This document shows positions 24,057 through 31,510 of a DNA stretch of 37,364 nucleotides, piece by piece; within the stretch, counting starts at the first letter, position 1; every line of letters starts with the position of its first letter. A model generated the notes under the pieces. The model saw nothing but the letters and a program-made list of their open reading frames with translations, did not search any database and had not been told where the DNA came from. Location: contig NZ_JHXK01000041.1 in the NCBI RefSeq assembly GCF_000621745.1, positions 1 through 37,364 of the forward strand. Direction: 5' to 3'. The position numbers and the translations under genes are program-made. The stretch comes from Clostridium beijerinckii HUN142. GTDB lineage: Bacteria > Bacillota > Clostridia > Clostridiales > Clostridiaceae.

Positions 24057-24380
24057 ATGAAAGATGGTATTATAGATCCCTCTGTTTGTCCGATATCATA
24101 CACTTTATCTATAGTTGGAGGCAAATGGAAATGGGTTTTAATGTGGATATTATCAACTAAAGGAACTCAAAGATATGGAGAGATACGAAAACTTCTCCCA
24201 AACATTAGTCACAAAATCTTGATTCAACACTTGAAAGACCTTGAAGCTAGTGGCCTTGTTTCAAGAAAAGAATATTCACAAGTTCCACCCAAAGTAGAGT
24301 ATTCATTAACAGATAAAGGACAAACTTTAATTCCAATTTTAGAACTTATGTCTGATTGGGGAAGCATTAATCTTCCTTAA
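24057..24380 (+). CDS. HxlR-family (DUF24) redox-type regulator
   Basis: The start was set to ATG 24057 behind AAAGGAGAG; an in-frame TTG at 24024 overlaps the operator-like site. The 107-residue winged-helix protein has VCPISYTLSIVGGKWKWVLM at the N-terminus with the conserved single Cys before the helix, RYGEIRKLLPNISHKILIQHLKDLEASGLV as HTH, and EYSLTDKGQTLIPIL as the wing and dimer region. HxlR members sense electrophiles, quinones or disulfide stress through that Cys. It is divergent from the iron-sulfur flavoprotein gene, its probable target. Confidence 0.9.
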   Translation: MKDGIIDPSVCPISYTLSIVGGKWKWVLMWILSTKGTQRYGEIRKLLPNISHKILIQHLKDLEASGLVSRKEYSQVPPKVEYSLTDKGQTLIPILELMSDWGSINLP

Positions 24381-24392
24381 TAGCAATTTTAG

Positions 24393-24423
24393 ACTGCTCA
24401 TGAACTGGTACTTATTGAGCAGT
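24393..24423 (+). terminator. Terminator of hxlR-type gene
   Basis: ACTGCTCA and TGAGCAGT are separated by 15 nt and followed by TTAATTT, 10-15 nt after the stop. It is a moderate terminator hairpin. Confidence 0.6.
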
Positions 24424-24559
24424 TTAATTTATACCTCCACTTACTTATTTTTCCTCCTTGTAGCATTTATCAAATACTAAATTGTGATTGGGTAATCATA
24501 TTTCTATAAACATTACCCGTATTTCATTTATTAAATAGCTACACTCTATTCTACTATTG

Positions 24560-24702
24560 TTTATTAGATTATAGTTTTACATATCACTTATTATAACATA
24601 ATTTACAAAATATCACACAAGTCATACATACATTGGCTCCTGATTTTTAAGTCTTTTAGTCTCATATATGAATGCGCTACATAATTTGAGCTATAAAGTT
24701 TA
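24560..24702 (-). repeat. Element B, left part of split copy
   Basis: It matches the left third of copies 1 and 2 (TTATTATAACATAATTTACA, TTTTTAAGTCTTTTAGTCTC, ATTTGAGCTATAAAGTTTA) and then diverges at about 24703. The right part reappears at 26031. Confidence 0.75.
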
Positions 24703-24751
24703 TAGGTTTAGATAAAAAACATAATAAAAGTTACTTAATCATTAGTAAGTA

Positions 24752-24780
24752 TTGACTAAAAGTATAGACGGATGTATTAT
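24752..24780 (+). promoter_or_regulatory. rrf2-type gene promoter
   Basis: TTGACT (24752-24757), a 17-nt spacer and TATTAT (24775-24780) form a sigma-A promoter. The palindrome TACAGTCTGTA begins about 8 nt after it, at the expected transcription start. Confidence 0.75.
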
Positions 24781-24787
24781 AGATAAA

Positions 24788-24798
24788 TACAGTCTGTA
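24788..24798. promoter_or_regulatory. Palindromic operator candidate 1 (Rrf2)
   Basis: TACAG-T-CTGTA is a dyad inside a 22-bp sequence that recurs exactly at 25249-25270. It overlaps the predicted start site of the Rrf2 transcript, suggesting autorepression. Confidence 0.65.
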
Positions 24799-24829
24799 AT
24801 ATCCTATTAATGATACATGGAGGATTAGT

Positions 24830-25210
24830 ATGAAATATACCAAAGCTACTAATTATGCATTACATATAGTTGCATATATGATTAAGTATGATAAAAGAGA
24901 TAATTTAAGTCTGCAGCCTCTGGCAACCCATTTAAATATTTCTCCGAGTTATTTGTCAAAGATTTTAACGCAGCTAGTAAGAGCTAATATAGTTCAATCA
25001 ACCCCAGGTATGAATGGTGGTTATGTTTTGCGTAAAAACAAAGAGGATATTTCACTTTTAGATGTAATTGAGGCAATTGAAGGAAGCAGCCCTATGTTTA
25101 CATGTGAAATGGATGAAAATCATGCATGCAAAATCCAAAAAGCAATGGAAGAAGCGGAAAATATAATGGAAAATTATCTTAAAAATAAAAAACTATTTGA
25201 AATTATATAA
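24830..25210 (+). CDS. Rrf2-family transcriptional regulator
   Basis: The 126-residue protein starts at ATG 24830 behind TGGAGG. The Rrf2 winged HTH is clear: TKATNYALHIVAYM, LQPLATHLNISPSYLSKILT and GGYVLRKNKEDISLLDVIEAIEG. Only two Cys, Cys92 and Cys100 in FTCEMDENHACKI, occupy the region where IscR/NsrR-type members use three, so cluster binding is uncertain; a thiol or other small-molecule signal is possible. It is followed 174 bp later by a methyltransferase with the same operator-like sequence upstream, so it probably controls itself and that gene. A weak terminator CACC...GGTGTTTT lies at 25214-25234. Confidence 0.9.
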   Translation: MKYTKATNYALHIVAYMIKYDKRDNLSLQPLATHLNISPSYLSKILTQLVRANIVQSTPGMNGGYVLRKNKEDISLLDVIEAIEGSSPMFTCEMDENHACKIQKAMEEAENIMENYLKNKKLFEII

Positions 25211-25257
25211 ATGCACCTTAATTTTATAGGTGTTTTCATGCTCTAATCATAGATAAA

Positions 25258-25268
25258 TACAGTCTGTA
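25258..25268. promoter_or_regulatory. Palindromic operator candidate 2 (methyltransferase)
   Basis: This is an exact second copy of TACAGTCTGTA with the same flanks (AGATAAA before, AT after), about 115 nt upstream of the methyltransferase start. Shared 22-bp identity in intergenic DNA is strong evidence for common regulation. Confidence 0.65.
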
Positions 25269-25383
25269 ATGTATTTGATTAAAACAATTATATTTGAGTT
25301 ATAAATAACTTATTAACAATCTTTATTCTAAAAATAAGATTCATATTAATAAAGTTATAAGAAATTTTAAAGGAGATGTTTAT

Positions 25384-26013
25384 ATGTCAGATTTTTGGGA
25401 AAAAAGTTTTGCGGAAAAGCAAGCAATGTGGGGTTTTGAGCCATCAAGCACTGCAATTGTAGTGGCAGATTACTTTGCTGAAAGTAATCTAAAAGATATC
25501 TTAATACCAGGTGTTGGATATGGAAGAAATATAAAACCATTTGTTGATAATAACATGGATGTTACAGGAATCGAAATTTCTCAAACAGCAATTAATATAG
25601 CAAAAGAAAATGGAATTAATAATAAAATTTATCATGGATCAGTATCAGATATGCCTTTTGAAAATAAACTCTATGATGGCGTAGCTAGCTTTGCACTTAT
25701 TCATTTGTTAAATGAAGATGAAAGAAAAAAGTTTATTAATGATTGCTATAACCATTTAAAACCAGGTGGATATATGATTTTTACAGCCGTTTCGGAAAAA
25801 GCTCCAATGTACGGAAATGGCACGAAGCTTGCTGAAAATTATTATGAAACAACATATGGGGTAAAGCTGTTTTTCTATAATTCTAAGTCTATAGCGAAAG
25901 ATTTCGGAAATTATGGTCTTATAGACTTTGTAGAAATTGATGACATATATAAGGATAATCCAGATAAACCTCCAGTAAACTTTTTAATGATAAAATGCAG
26001 AAAAGAGAGATAA
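25384..26013 (+). CDS. Class I SAM-dependent methyltransferase (TehB/TPMT-like)
   Basis: The 209-residue protein starts at ATG 25384 behind AAAGGAGA. Motif I is ILIPGVGYGRNIKPFVDN with an acidic motif II (DVTGIEIS), then GSVSDMPFENKLYDGVASFALIHLL (motifs III-IV) and HLKPGGYMIFTAVS (motif V-VI). The N-terminal FWEKSFAEKQAMWGFEPSST resembles the TehB/thiopurine-methyltransferase group that methylates small toxic compounds (oxyanions, thiols, drugs). Under control of a neighbouring Rrf2 sensor it may be an inducible detoxification enzyme; that is inference. It ends 10 nt before the right inverted repeat of the insert. Confidence 0.85.
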   Translation: MSDFWEKSFAEKQAMWGFEPSSTAIVVADYFAESNLKDILIPGVGYGRNIKPFVDNNMDVTGIEISQTAINIAKENGINNKIYHGSVSDMPFENKLYDGVASFALIHLLNEDERKKFINDCYNHLKPGGYMIFTAVSEKAPMYGNGTKLAENYYETTYGVKLFFYNSKSIAKDFGNYGLIDFVEIDDIYKDNPDKPPVNFLMIKCRKER

Positions 26014-26030
26014 AGCTGATAAATCTAAAC

Positions 26031-26205
26031 TTTTGTGCTTACAATAAAATTATGTAGGTGTACTAGTCAACTATTATGACAAAAATAAAAATACCAACTT
26101 TTCTTAAATTGAAATGTTGGTATTTTTATTTTGCCTGTATTTTAATGTTATGTTGAAATACAGCCTAAAAAAATTATAGCTGAGATTGTCCACCTATGAT
26201 ACTAA
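26031..26205 (-). repeat. Element B, right part of split copy
   Basis: It starts at TTTTGTGCTTACAATAA and includes AACTATTATGACAAAAATA, the hairpin AAAAATACCAAC ... GTTGGTATTTTT (about 26089-26125) and CCTAAAAAAATTATA. It lacks the left third, which is at 24560-24702. Confidence 0.8.
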
Positions 26206-26223
26206 GTGTAAGAAAACTACGTA

Positions 26224-26610
26224 TTATTTAATTTCTGCAAAAACTTCATGTATATTTCCATCAGGGTCAGCAAATAGTGCTGTTCTTTGATTCCACGGCA
26301 TATTTTGTGGCTCGTGAACAGAAGTTGCTCCTTTGGAAATTAGCATCTTAAATGATTCATCAACATCATTAGGACTTTCACATGGGAAAGCAAGTTCAAA
26401 TCCCTGTCCAGATGACTCTTTCCTATATTCGTCACTATACACATACATAACATCTCTCATACAAATAGCAAACCTTACTCCATCGTTTTCAAATTCAACA
26501 TAATTACCAAGGTCATTTTCAATTCTAAATCCGAGAACTTGATTATAGAAATTTTTCATTTTATCTATATCATTTGTCCAAATCGTAATAAGATTAATTT
26601 GTGCTTTCAT
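26224..26610 (-). CDS. VOC-family (glyoxalase-like) protein
   Basis: The 128-residue protein is a full single VOC domain of two babb modules: INLITIWTNDIDKMKNFYNQVLGFRIENDLG, then GFELAFPCESPNDVDESFKMLISKGATSVHEP and ALFADPDGNIHEVFAEI. Glu at the end (HEVFAEIK) and His in the C-terminal strand fit metal-binding positions, while one N-terminal ligand position is not obvious. The start ATG 26610 has GAAAGGGG upstream. Function may be resistance or lyase; substrate is unknown. It follows the split element B on its 3' side and element A on its 5' side. Confidence 0.85.
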   Translation of the reverse strand: MKAQINLITIWTNDIDKMKNFYNQVLGFRIENDLGNYVEFENDGVRFAICMRDVMYVYSDEYRKESSGQGFELAFPCESPNDVDESFKMLISKGATSVHEPQNMPWNQRTALFADPDGNIHEVFAEIK

Positions 26611-26654
26611 AGTATATTTGTCCCCTTTCTTAATTTAACATATAGATAGTTTTA

Positions 26655-26777
26655 ATTTGCTATTAAGTTTTATTTTAGAATTTCGCAGAAAAAAATCGCA
26701 AATTTAATCTCTGAATAATACGATTTACAATTTGATATTTATTTTTATTGATTCATAATTTAAGAAAATTGTGAACT
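26655..26777 (-). repeat. Element A copy
   Basis: TTTTAGAATTTCGCAG, stem AAATCGCA-AA-TTTA ... TGAA-TAA-TACGATTT, then TTTATTGATTCATAATTTAAG. Outer arms TTCGCA and TGTGAA are nearly inverted. Confidence 0.8.
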
Positions 26778-26818
26778 TATTGTAATCATGTATACAATGT
26801 ATTTAGTTATTTTCTTTT

Positions 26819-27250
26819 TTAATATCCACGATCATCAACTTTCCAATTATCCGTTTTACTGTCCCTTATTAATATCCAATTATAATTATCATAAGTTGAA
26901 TTTGGATTTAAACTTCCATCCCCACCTGAAGAATCTACATCAAATTTTGATAGCAAAACAATTACATTTTCAGGTTTGACACCATTCACTGAACCTCTCC
27001 CATTTTTCAAATAACCTTCACTAAGTTGATCTGATTTTTTTTCATCATACCATAATTTTGTCAGAGTACATCCATTATAACTTTTAAAACTTTTCTTTAC
27101 GCAATTCACTGCATCATTTAATTCATTCTCACTGAACTTGTCAGTTGCTCCAATACTCACTACAACATTATCAGTTTTTCCAACTTGTTTATAAACCACA
27201 AAAGAGACTCCTACTAAAATTAGACAAAGAAAAAATATTATTTTTCTCAT
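26819..27250 (-). CDS. DUF4829-like membrane-anchored protein
   Basis: The 143-residue protein starts at ATG 27250 behind GGGGTGG. One N-terminal helix (about residues 4-20, IIFFLCLILVGVSFVVY) without lipobox Cys acts as signal anchor. The rest fits the DUF4829-type pattern: FSENELNDAVNCVKKSFKSY, GCTLTKLWYDEKKS, VIVLLSKFDVDSSGGDGS and WILIRDSKTDNWKVDDRGY. This extracytoplasmic domain of unknown function is common in Clostridium and Bacillus. It is separated from the broken DUF4830 lipoprotein by only 57 bp, so both may have formed an operon. Confidence 0.65.
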   Translation of the reverse strand: MRKIIFFLCLILVGVSFVVYKQVGKTDNVVVSIGATDKFSENELNDAVNCVKKSFKSYNGCTLTKLWYDEKKSDQLSEGYLKNGRGSVNGVKPENVIVLLSKFDVDSSGGDGSLNPNSTYDNYNWILIRDSKTDNWKVDDRGY

Positions 27251-27284
27251 ATAAATTCCACCCCATTTAAAATCATATAATAAA

Positions 27285-27307
27285 TAATAATAATTTACTG
27301 TTATATT
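27285..27307 (-). repeat. Element A half-site fragment
   Basis: TAATAATTTACTG followed by TTATATTTTATAAG; only the short half-site is present. Confidence 0.4.
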
Positions 27308-27801
27308 TTATAAGAAAGTCGCTAGATACTTAATTTTCCAGTTATCTTGCCACTCTTTATAACTTAATCCCGTTACTTCTTCTAATGTTTTGCCATCTAG
27401 TGAACTAAATGCTCCAACAACATCAGCATTAGGATATGAATATCCTCCAATGATATTCCCTTCACATAACATTACATATACATTAACACCATCTTTAGCA
27501 TTTCTATCTTCTTTTTGCATAGGGTGTTTTTTTACTGTATAACCATATACAACTATCTCCTTTACAAAATATTTATCTGGTTCTACTGTTTGCACTGCCC
27601 AGGCTTGTTGATATTCAAGTGTATTAATACCTCCATAAAGTTTGCTTCTTTCTAATGTATATTTCTGTATTTCACCTTTTCGAGCAATGATAGTATATCC
27701 TTGAGATTTAACAAAATCCTCTGCTGTCTTTTCATCACCAGTAATATTAGGCGTACAGCCAATAAATATTATTCCGATTAATAAAGATAATATTTTTTCA
27801 T
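27308..27801 (-). pseudogene. DUF4830-like lipoprotein, frameshifted right after start codon
   Basis: An ATG at 27801 with AGGAG upstream is followed by six A and then stops. With a seventh A the protein is MKKILSLLIGIIFIGC, a lipoprotein signal with Cys16, continuing NITGDEKTAEDFVKSQGYTI, YFVKEIVVYGYTVKKHPMQK and GNIIGGYSYPNADVVGAFSS. The rest is open for about 165 codons to a stop at 27308. The mature part is homologous to the C-terminal domain of the wall-binding protein at 9249-9938 (GYxI, KxHP, GGYSxP). A homopolymer read error or slipped-strand phase change are both possible. Confidence 0.7.
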
Positions 27802-27819
27802 AAAATTCTCCTACATATT

Positions 27820-27905
27820 AATTTACTATGGCGTATTAAAAAAATCACAATCCATGTCTGGATAACACGAAATTTCAATACTATTATTTATTTTTAACAA
27901 TTTAT
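27820..27905 (-). repeat. Element A copy (strongly decayed)
   Basis: TTTACTATGGCGTATTAAAA, AAATCACAATCCATGT and AATTTATTCAATTTTCTC recall the order of element A parts, but the stem no longer pairs well. Confidence 0.4.
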
Positions 27906-27919
27906 TCAATTTTCTCAAA

Positions 27920-28531
27920 CTATTCATTTAAGAATCTTCTCAAAGCTATAATACTTCCTATAGCTCCAAGGAATGTTCCAACTATTGCAAATGGCCAAAG
28001 CATTGAATTTGTTATAAATGCAGGTTGCACAAGACTTAATTCTGGAATAAACTCAAATGCTTTGGTGTAAATAAAGTCATATATAAAAAATAGCAGTGCA
28101 TTTCCCACAAATGCTCCTACAATTCCTATAACTACTCCTTCAATAATAAATGGCCAACGAATAAACCAGTTAGTAGCTCCAACAAGCTTCATTATATTTA
28201 TTTCATTCCTTCTTTGAAGAATAGACATCTTAAATGAGGTTACAACAAGAAATAATGAAATGACTGGTAGTAGCAAAAAAGCTGCAACTTCAAGCCATTT
28301 TAAAACTATTACCATTTCTTTATTATCTATAAAAACAGAATTTTTATTAATTGAATTAGATACAAAAAGAGTAGCAAAATTTTTATCAACTGACAGCAGA
28401 TACAATAAAAATAATCCAACAACAAAAAGAGTTGCAGATACAGTAATCACCGAAAAAGCTGTTATTGTACTATTTCTTTTTAAATTCTTTACTGCATCTA
28501 AAAAGAAATATTTAAATTTATTAATATTCAT
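27920..28531 (-). CDS. FtsX-like permease lacking the large extracellular domain
   Basis: The 203-residue protein starts at ATG 28531 behind AGAAGGTG. N-terminal KNLKRNSTITAFSVITVSATLFVVG is the FtsX TM1 region. The C-terminal half holds TM2-TM4 with SFKMSILQRRNEINIMKLVGATNWFIRWPFIIEGVVIGIVG-type signature (residue blocks QRRNEINIMKLVGATNWFIR and PFIIEGVVIGIVGA). In normal FtsX (about 300 residues) TM1 and TM2 are separated by an extracellular domain of roughly 100 or more residues that couples to peptidoglycan hydrolases. Here only about 30 residues (NKNSVFIDNKEMV) remain. No ftsE ATPase gene is adjacent. It is either a reduced paralogue or a deletion product. Confidence 0.75.
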   Translation of the reverse strand: MNINKFKYFFLDAVKNLKRNSTITAFSVITVSATLFVVGLFLLYLLSVDKNFATLFVSNSINKNSVFIDNKEMVIVLKWLEVAAFLLLPVISLFLVVTSFKMSILQRRNEINIMKLVGATNWFIRWPFIIEGVVIGIVGAFVGNALLFFIYDFIYTKAFEFIPELSLVQPAFITNSMLWPFAIVGTFLGAIGSIIALRRFLNE

Positions 28532-28587
28532 ATTTCACCTTCTAAAATTGTTTTAGCAAATATACTCAATTAATTACAATTTTAAAC

Positions 28588-28675
28588 TTATTATACCATA
28601 CTTTAAAAACTTTTCCTTGTTGGATTTTAAAGAATATTCTCTTTCTCAGTTGCTACACACTTTCTACAATATCAA
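28588..28675 (-). repeat. Element A, promoter-side half (degenerate)
   Basis: TTATTATACCATACTTTAAA and GATTTTAAAGAATATTCT correspond to the promoter-side half; the hairpin half is not present. Confidence 0.5.
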
Positions 28676-29000
28676 GTGTATATACTTATACATACTTTAT
28701 TTTACTTATTAGGTACATTGGCTACATATAAAAGGTGTACTTAATGAATTACTCAATTTGTAATCAGATTCTAGTTGCTTATTTTTTTCTTTATTTATTA
28801 TATAATTTTCATCTAAGAACGTCTAATTGCTCTTTAAGTCTTCTATTTTCATCTTGTAATTCTTTAATCTTTCTATCTATAGCCATTACATTAATTGCAT
28901 ATCATTAAACTGTTGAATAAATACTAATGATAGCTTCCGGTGTCAGCTTCACTATGAAAAAACACGCAAAAATAAGGTATGATATAATCTTTGTTTATAA
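28676..29000. other. Gap with short coiled-coil remnant
   Basis: On the minus strand (about 28816-28890) a start-less frame reads YAINVMAIDRKIKELQDENR then RLKEQLDVLR and a stop, a coiled-coil C-terminus. Just upstream another frame reads LTPEAIISIYSTV. They may be two pieces of one former protein. No family was recognised, and the rest of the stretch shows nothing. Confidence 0.35.
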
Positions 29001-29002
29001 AA

Positions 29003-29028
29003 ATAGAGTAGCTTTTACACTACCCTAT
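29003..29028 (-). terminator. Terminator of LRR/wall-binding gene
   Basis: On the minus strand GGGTAG-N8-CTACTC (one G-U pair) is followed by TATTTTTATA, about 50 nt after the stop of the LRR gene. Confidence 0.55.
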
Positions 29029-29072
29029 AAAACTATTTATTTTTTTGATTTTGCCTTAGTTATTGTTTATAA

Positions 29073-29840
29073 TTAAGCACTTACTATGACTTGGCTTTCA
29101 CTTACACCAGAATTAACCAAAAGTTGTTTCGTTGTTTCACTGCTTACATAAAATTTGGCTTCATTACAAAATCTAAATGCATACATTCCTATACTTGTTA
29201 CACTATTTGGAATACTTAAACTTGTTAAACCACTACATCCTGCAAATGCCCTACTCTCAATAGTCTTCACACTACTTGGAATAATTATACTTTTCAAACT
29301 ACTACAGCCACTAAAGGCATCTGCTTGTATATTTGTTACACTATTAGGAATGACTATGCTTGTTAGATTACTACAATTCATACAGACTATAGATTCTATA
29401 CTAGTCGTGCTATCTGGTATAGTTATGCTGGTTAAATTCTTACAACTAGACGATGATGTAAATCTTATCCTTTTAACCTCAGTACCATCAATTTTATCTG
29501 GTATCACTACTGAACTATCAGAACCAGTGTATTCTACTATTGTTCCAGTTGATTTATCAAATTTAAAGTTTCCACTTGTTGTAAGTTCTGTCCATGCACC
29601 ACTACCATTTAGGTAATACCCATCAATTGTTGTATCTTTAGCCATGTAACCTTTAGAATCAAAATAGTACCATTTAGAATTAATTAACTTCCAGCCTGTA
29701 GCCCATGAACTTCCTTCTGTATACCACCAGCCTCTAGGATCACTCTTCCACTCTGCACTCGCTCCTATTGGATTTAGTGCTAATAACGAAGATACAAATA
29801 ATGAACTCGCTATCACTTTTATTAGTCTCAAACTTTTCAT
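29073..29840 (-). CDS. Secreted cell-wall-binding protein with BspA-like leucine-rich repeats
   Basis: The 255-residue protein starts at ATG 29840 (GGGGGC upstream). Residues 1-29 form a signal peptide ending near GASA. Residues 30-88 are cell-wall/choline-binding repeats (EWKSDPRGWWYTEGSSWATG, WKLINSKWYYFDSKGYMAKD). Residues 95-255 are LRR_5/BspA repeats, each about 23 residues, such as CSNLTSIVIPNSVTNIQADA, CSSLKSIIIPSSVKTIESRA and CSGLTSLSIPNSVTSIGMYA. It should be attached to the cell wall and could mediate adhesion. Its N-terminal half is related to the protein at 9249-9938. Confidence 0.9.
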   Translation of the reverse strand: MKSLRLIKVIASSLFVSSLLALNPIGASAEWKSDPRGWWYTEGSSWATGWKLINSKWYYFDSKGYMAKDTTIDGYYLNGSGAWTELTTSGNFKFDKSTGTIVEYTGSDSSVVIPDKIDGTEVKRIRFTSSSSCKNLTSITIPDSTTSIESIVCMNCSNLTSIVIPNSVTNIQADAFSGCSSLKSIIIPSSVKTIESRAFAGCSGLTSLSIPNSVTSIGMYAFRFCNEAKFYVSSETTKQLLVNSGVSESQVIVSA

Positions 29841-30185
29841 TCTTTATGCCCCCTATGTAATTTATTGTATATAATAACACAATATACAATTATATTATAT
29901 TTTTAGTAATGCTTTTATTATTTATTACTAAAAACTACATTTATGAAAAATCAAAAGTATTAGCCTGAATAATTAATCCTTTCCTTTTATCTTTCTAATT
30001 CTTTTTTATATTGATCTGTCCTATAACTAACAAAGCAGGCTTATATTAAACTCTATAAGATCAGGGGAGTTTTACACCCATATCTGCTTTGCTTTTATAT
30101 AATATTAACATCTTTTTTACTGCAAAAACGCCAGCATATTTCCGTACAACTGACTTAAAGCTACTAAAAATTGATCAATAAAAAA
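29841..30185. other. Non-coding stretch with long-range inverted repeat
   Basis: CAAAGCAG (30031-30038) and CTGCTTTG (30084-30091, then CTTTTATA) pair over 8 bp around 45 nt. No gene was seen. Confidence 0.4.
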
Positions 30186-30300
30186 CGTATTTTAGTAGTA
30201 TCACGCATTAAAAAAATCGTAAATTCATTTTTTTGAATAATACGATTTTACGATTTAGTCTTTAATTTTATTGATCCATCATTAAAAAATAATGCGAAAT
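30186..30300 (-). repeat. Element A copy (with outer inverted arms)
   Basis: CGCATTA (about 30213) and TAATGCG (about 30289) are inverted arms enclosing the hairpin AATCGTA-AA-TTCA ... TGAA-TAA-TACGATT and the trailer TTTTATTGATCCATC. It is one of two copies where the outer arms are exact. Confidence 0.85.
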
Positions 30301-30387
30301 AATTTAATTACAACTTGGAATTTGGGATAATGATAAATCCACTTTCTGCTTACATAATAAACATGGTTGTATCTTTTCTCATTAACA

Positions 30388-31275
30388 TTAATGAGACGTG
30401 TCGTTTACTAGATTAGAAATAGCTTCAACTATGCATTTCCATGTTCCTTTAGGCATATCGTGTCCCATTCCTTCAATCAAAAGTAATTTAGCATTAGGTA
30501 TTGTACGTGCTGTATCTTTTCCTGCTTCAACAGGAAACAATGGATCTGCAGTTCCATGAATTACCAGTGTTGGAACTGTTAATAATGAAAGGTGTTGTCT
30601 CCTATCTCCATTAGCAACCAACGCCGCATTTTGGCGTACAGCTCCTTGTGGATAATAAGAACGATCATAGCTTTCTTCAGTATACCGTATTGCACGTTCT
30701 TCCTCAAAAGGAAACCCTTTGCTCCAAAGATTTCTCCACATACGTAAAGTATAATCAATGTATGCATCTCGTTCATTTGGGGGAATTGCTGTAACAATCT
30801 CCAATGTCTCTTGTGATATTCGTGGATTATTGGGATTACCTGTAGATGACATAATGGAAATTAAACTATATATACGTGAAGGGTGCCTATAGGCAAAAAC
30901 CTGAGCAATCATTCCTCCCATAGAAGCACCACAGATGTGAGCCTTCTTTATATTGAGCGCATCTAATAAACCAGCCACATCATCAGCCATATCTTCCAAT
31001 GTATAGGCGACGTTAATTGGTTTTCCCTCTTGCGCTGCCTGGTATATTCTTTCCATATCAGGAATACCCGCCACATCGAATTTTGTAGACAATCCCACAT
31101 CGCGGTTATCAAATCTTATAACTTGTAAATTTTCCTTTGCAAGCATTTCACAAAAATCTGGTTCCCAAAAATTTAACTGAGCACCATTTCCCGCAATAAG
31201 TACTATAGTAGGGTTTGTCTTCTCACCAAAAATTTCATATTCAATTTGTATTCCATTTGCATTTATGCGTGCCAT
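30388..31275 (-). CDS. Alpha/beta-hydrolase
   Basis: The start was placed at ATG 31275 because GGGAG lies 9 nt upstream; an ATG at 31284 directly abuts it. The 295-residue enzyme has the full fold: oxyanion region LIAGNGAQLNFWEPDF, nucleophile elbow CGASMGGM (Ser118), acid VIHGTADPLFP (Asp about 247) and base EGMGHDMPKG (His about 274). RFDNRDVGLSTKFD is typical of the esterase/epoxide-hydrolase-like group. It is likely cytosolic; the ester or lactone substrate is unknown. Codon use looks somewhat more GC-tolerant than its neighbours (CGCGGTTATC, GCGCATCT), a possible hint of different origin. Confidence 0.85.
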   Translation of the reverse strand: MARINANGIQIEYEIFGEKTNPTIVLIAGNGAQLNFWEPDFCEMLAKENLQVIRFDNRDVGLSTKFDVAGIPDMERIYQAAQEGKPINVAYTLEDMADDVAGLLDALNIKKAHICGASMGGMIAQVFAYRHPSRIYSLISIMSSTGNPNNPRISQETLEIVTAIPPNERDAYIDYTLRMWRNLWSKGFPFEEERAIRYTEESYDRSYYPQGAVRQNAALVANGDRRQHLSLLTVPTLVIHGTADPLFPVEAGKDTARTIPNAKLLLIEGMGHDMPKGTWKCIVEAISNLVNDTSH

Positions 31276-31365
31276 CGCATACATCTCCCTTTTGTATTCT
31301 TATTATTAATATAATACTATAAAACGTCTTTTTATCAATTTGTAAATAAGCGATCATTATTTAGC

Positions 31366-31480
31366 ATTAATTCACTATTACGTTTTACTTTAGTATTGCG
31401 CAGTACTTAAGTAGACAAATACCGCAAATTCATTTTTATTGAATAATGCGGTATTTCTTCTATTCTTTATTTTTATTACT
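31366..31480 (-). repeat. Element A copy (CCG/CGG stem)
   Basis: ATTCACTATTACG, TTTTACTTTAGTATTGCG, then AAATACCGCA-AA-TTCA ... TGAA-TAA-TGCGGTATTT. The stem sequence is different from the common type but fully paired, a compensatory change. Confidence 0.85.
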
Positions 31481-31510
31481 CTATAAATAATGTAATCAAG
31501 ACATGACTAT

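Larger units (their letters stand above)
24706..26030. mobile_element. Rrf2/methyltransferase insert bounded by 8-bp inverted repeats
   Basis: GTTTAGAT (24706-24713) and its exact reverse complement ATCTAAAC (26023-26030) lie precisely where element B similarity stops and resumes. The 1325-bp insert holds two plus-strand genes, opposite to almost all array genes. No transposase is present, so any movement would need a factor in trans. The mobile-unit reading is inference. Confidence 0.4.

Noticed and set aside
29155..29616. 153-codon plus-strand frame in the LRR gene
   Set aside because: It is a shadow produced by the repeated codons of the leucine-rich repeats on the other strand.
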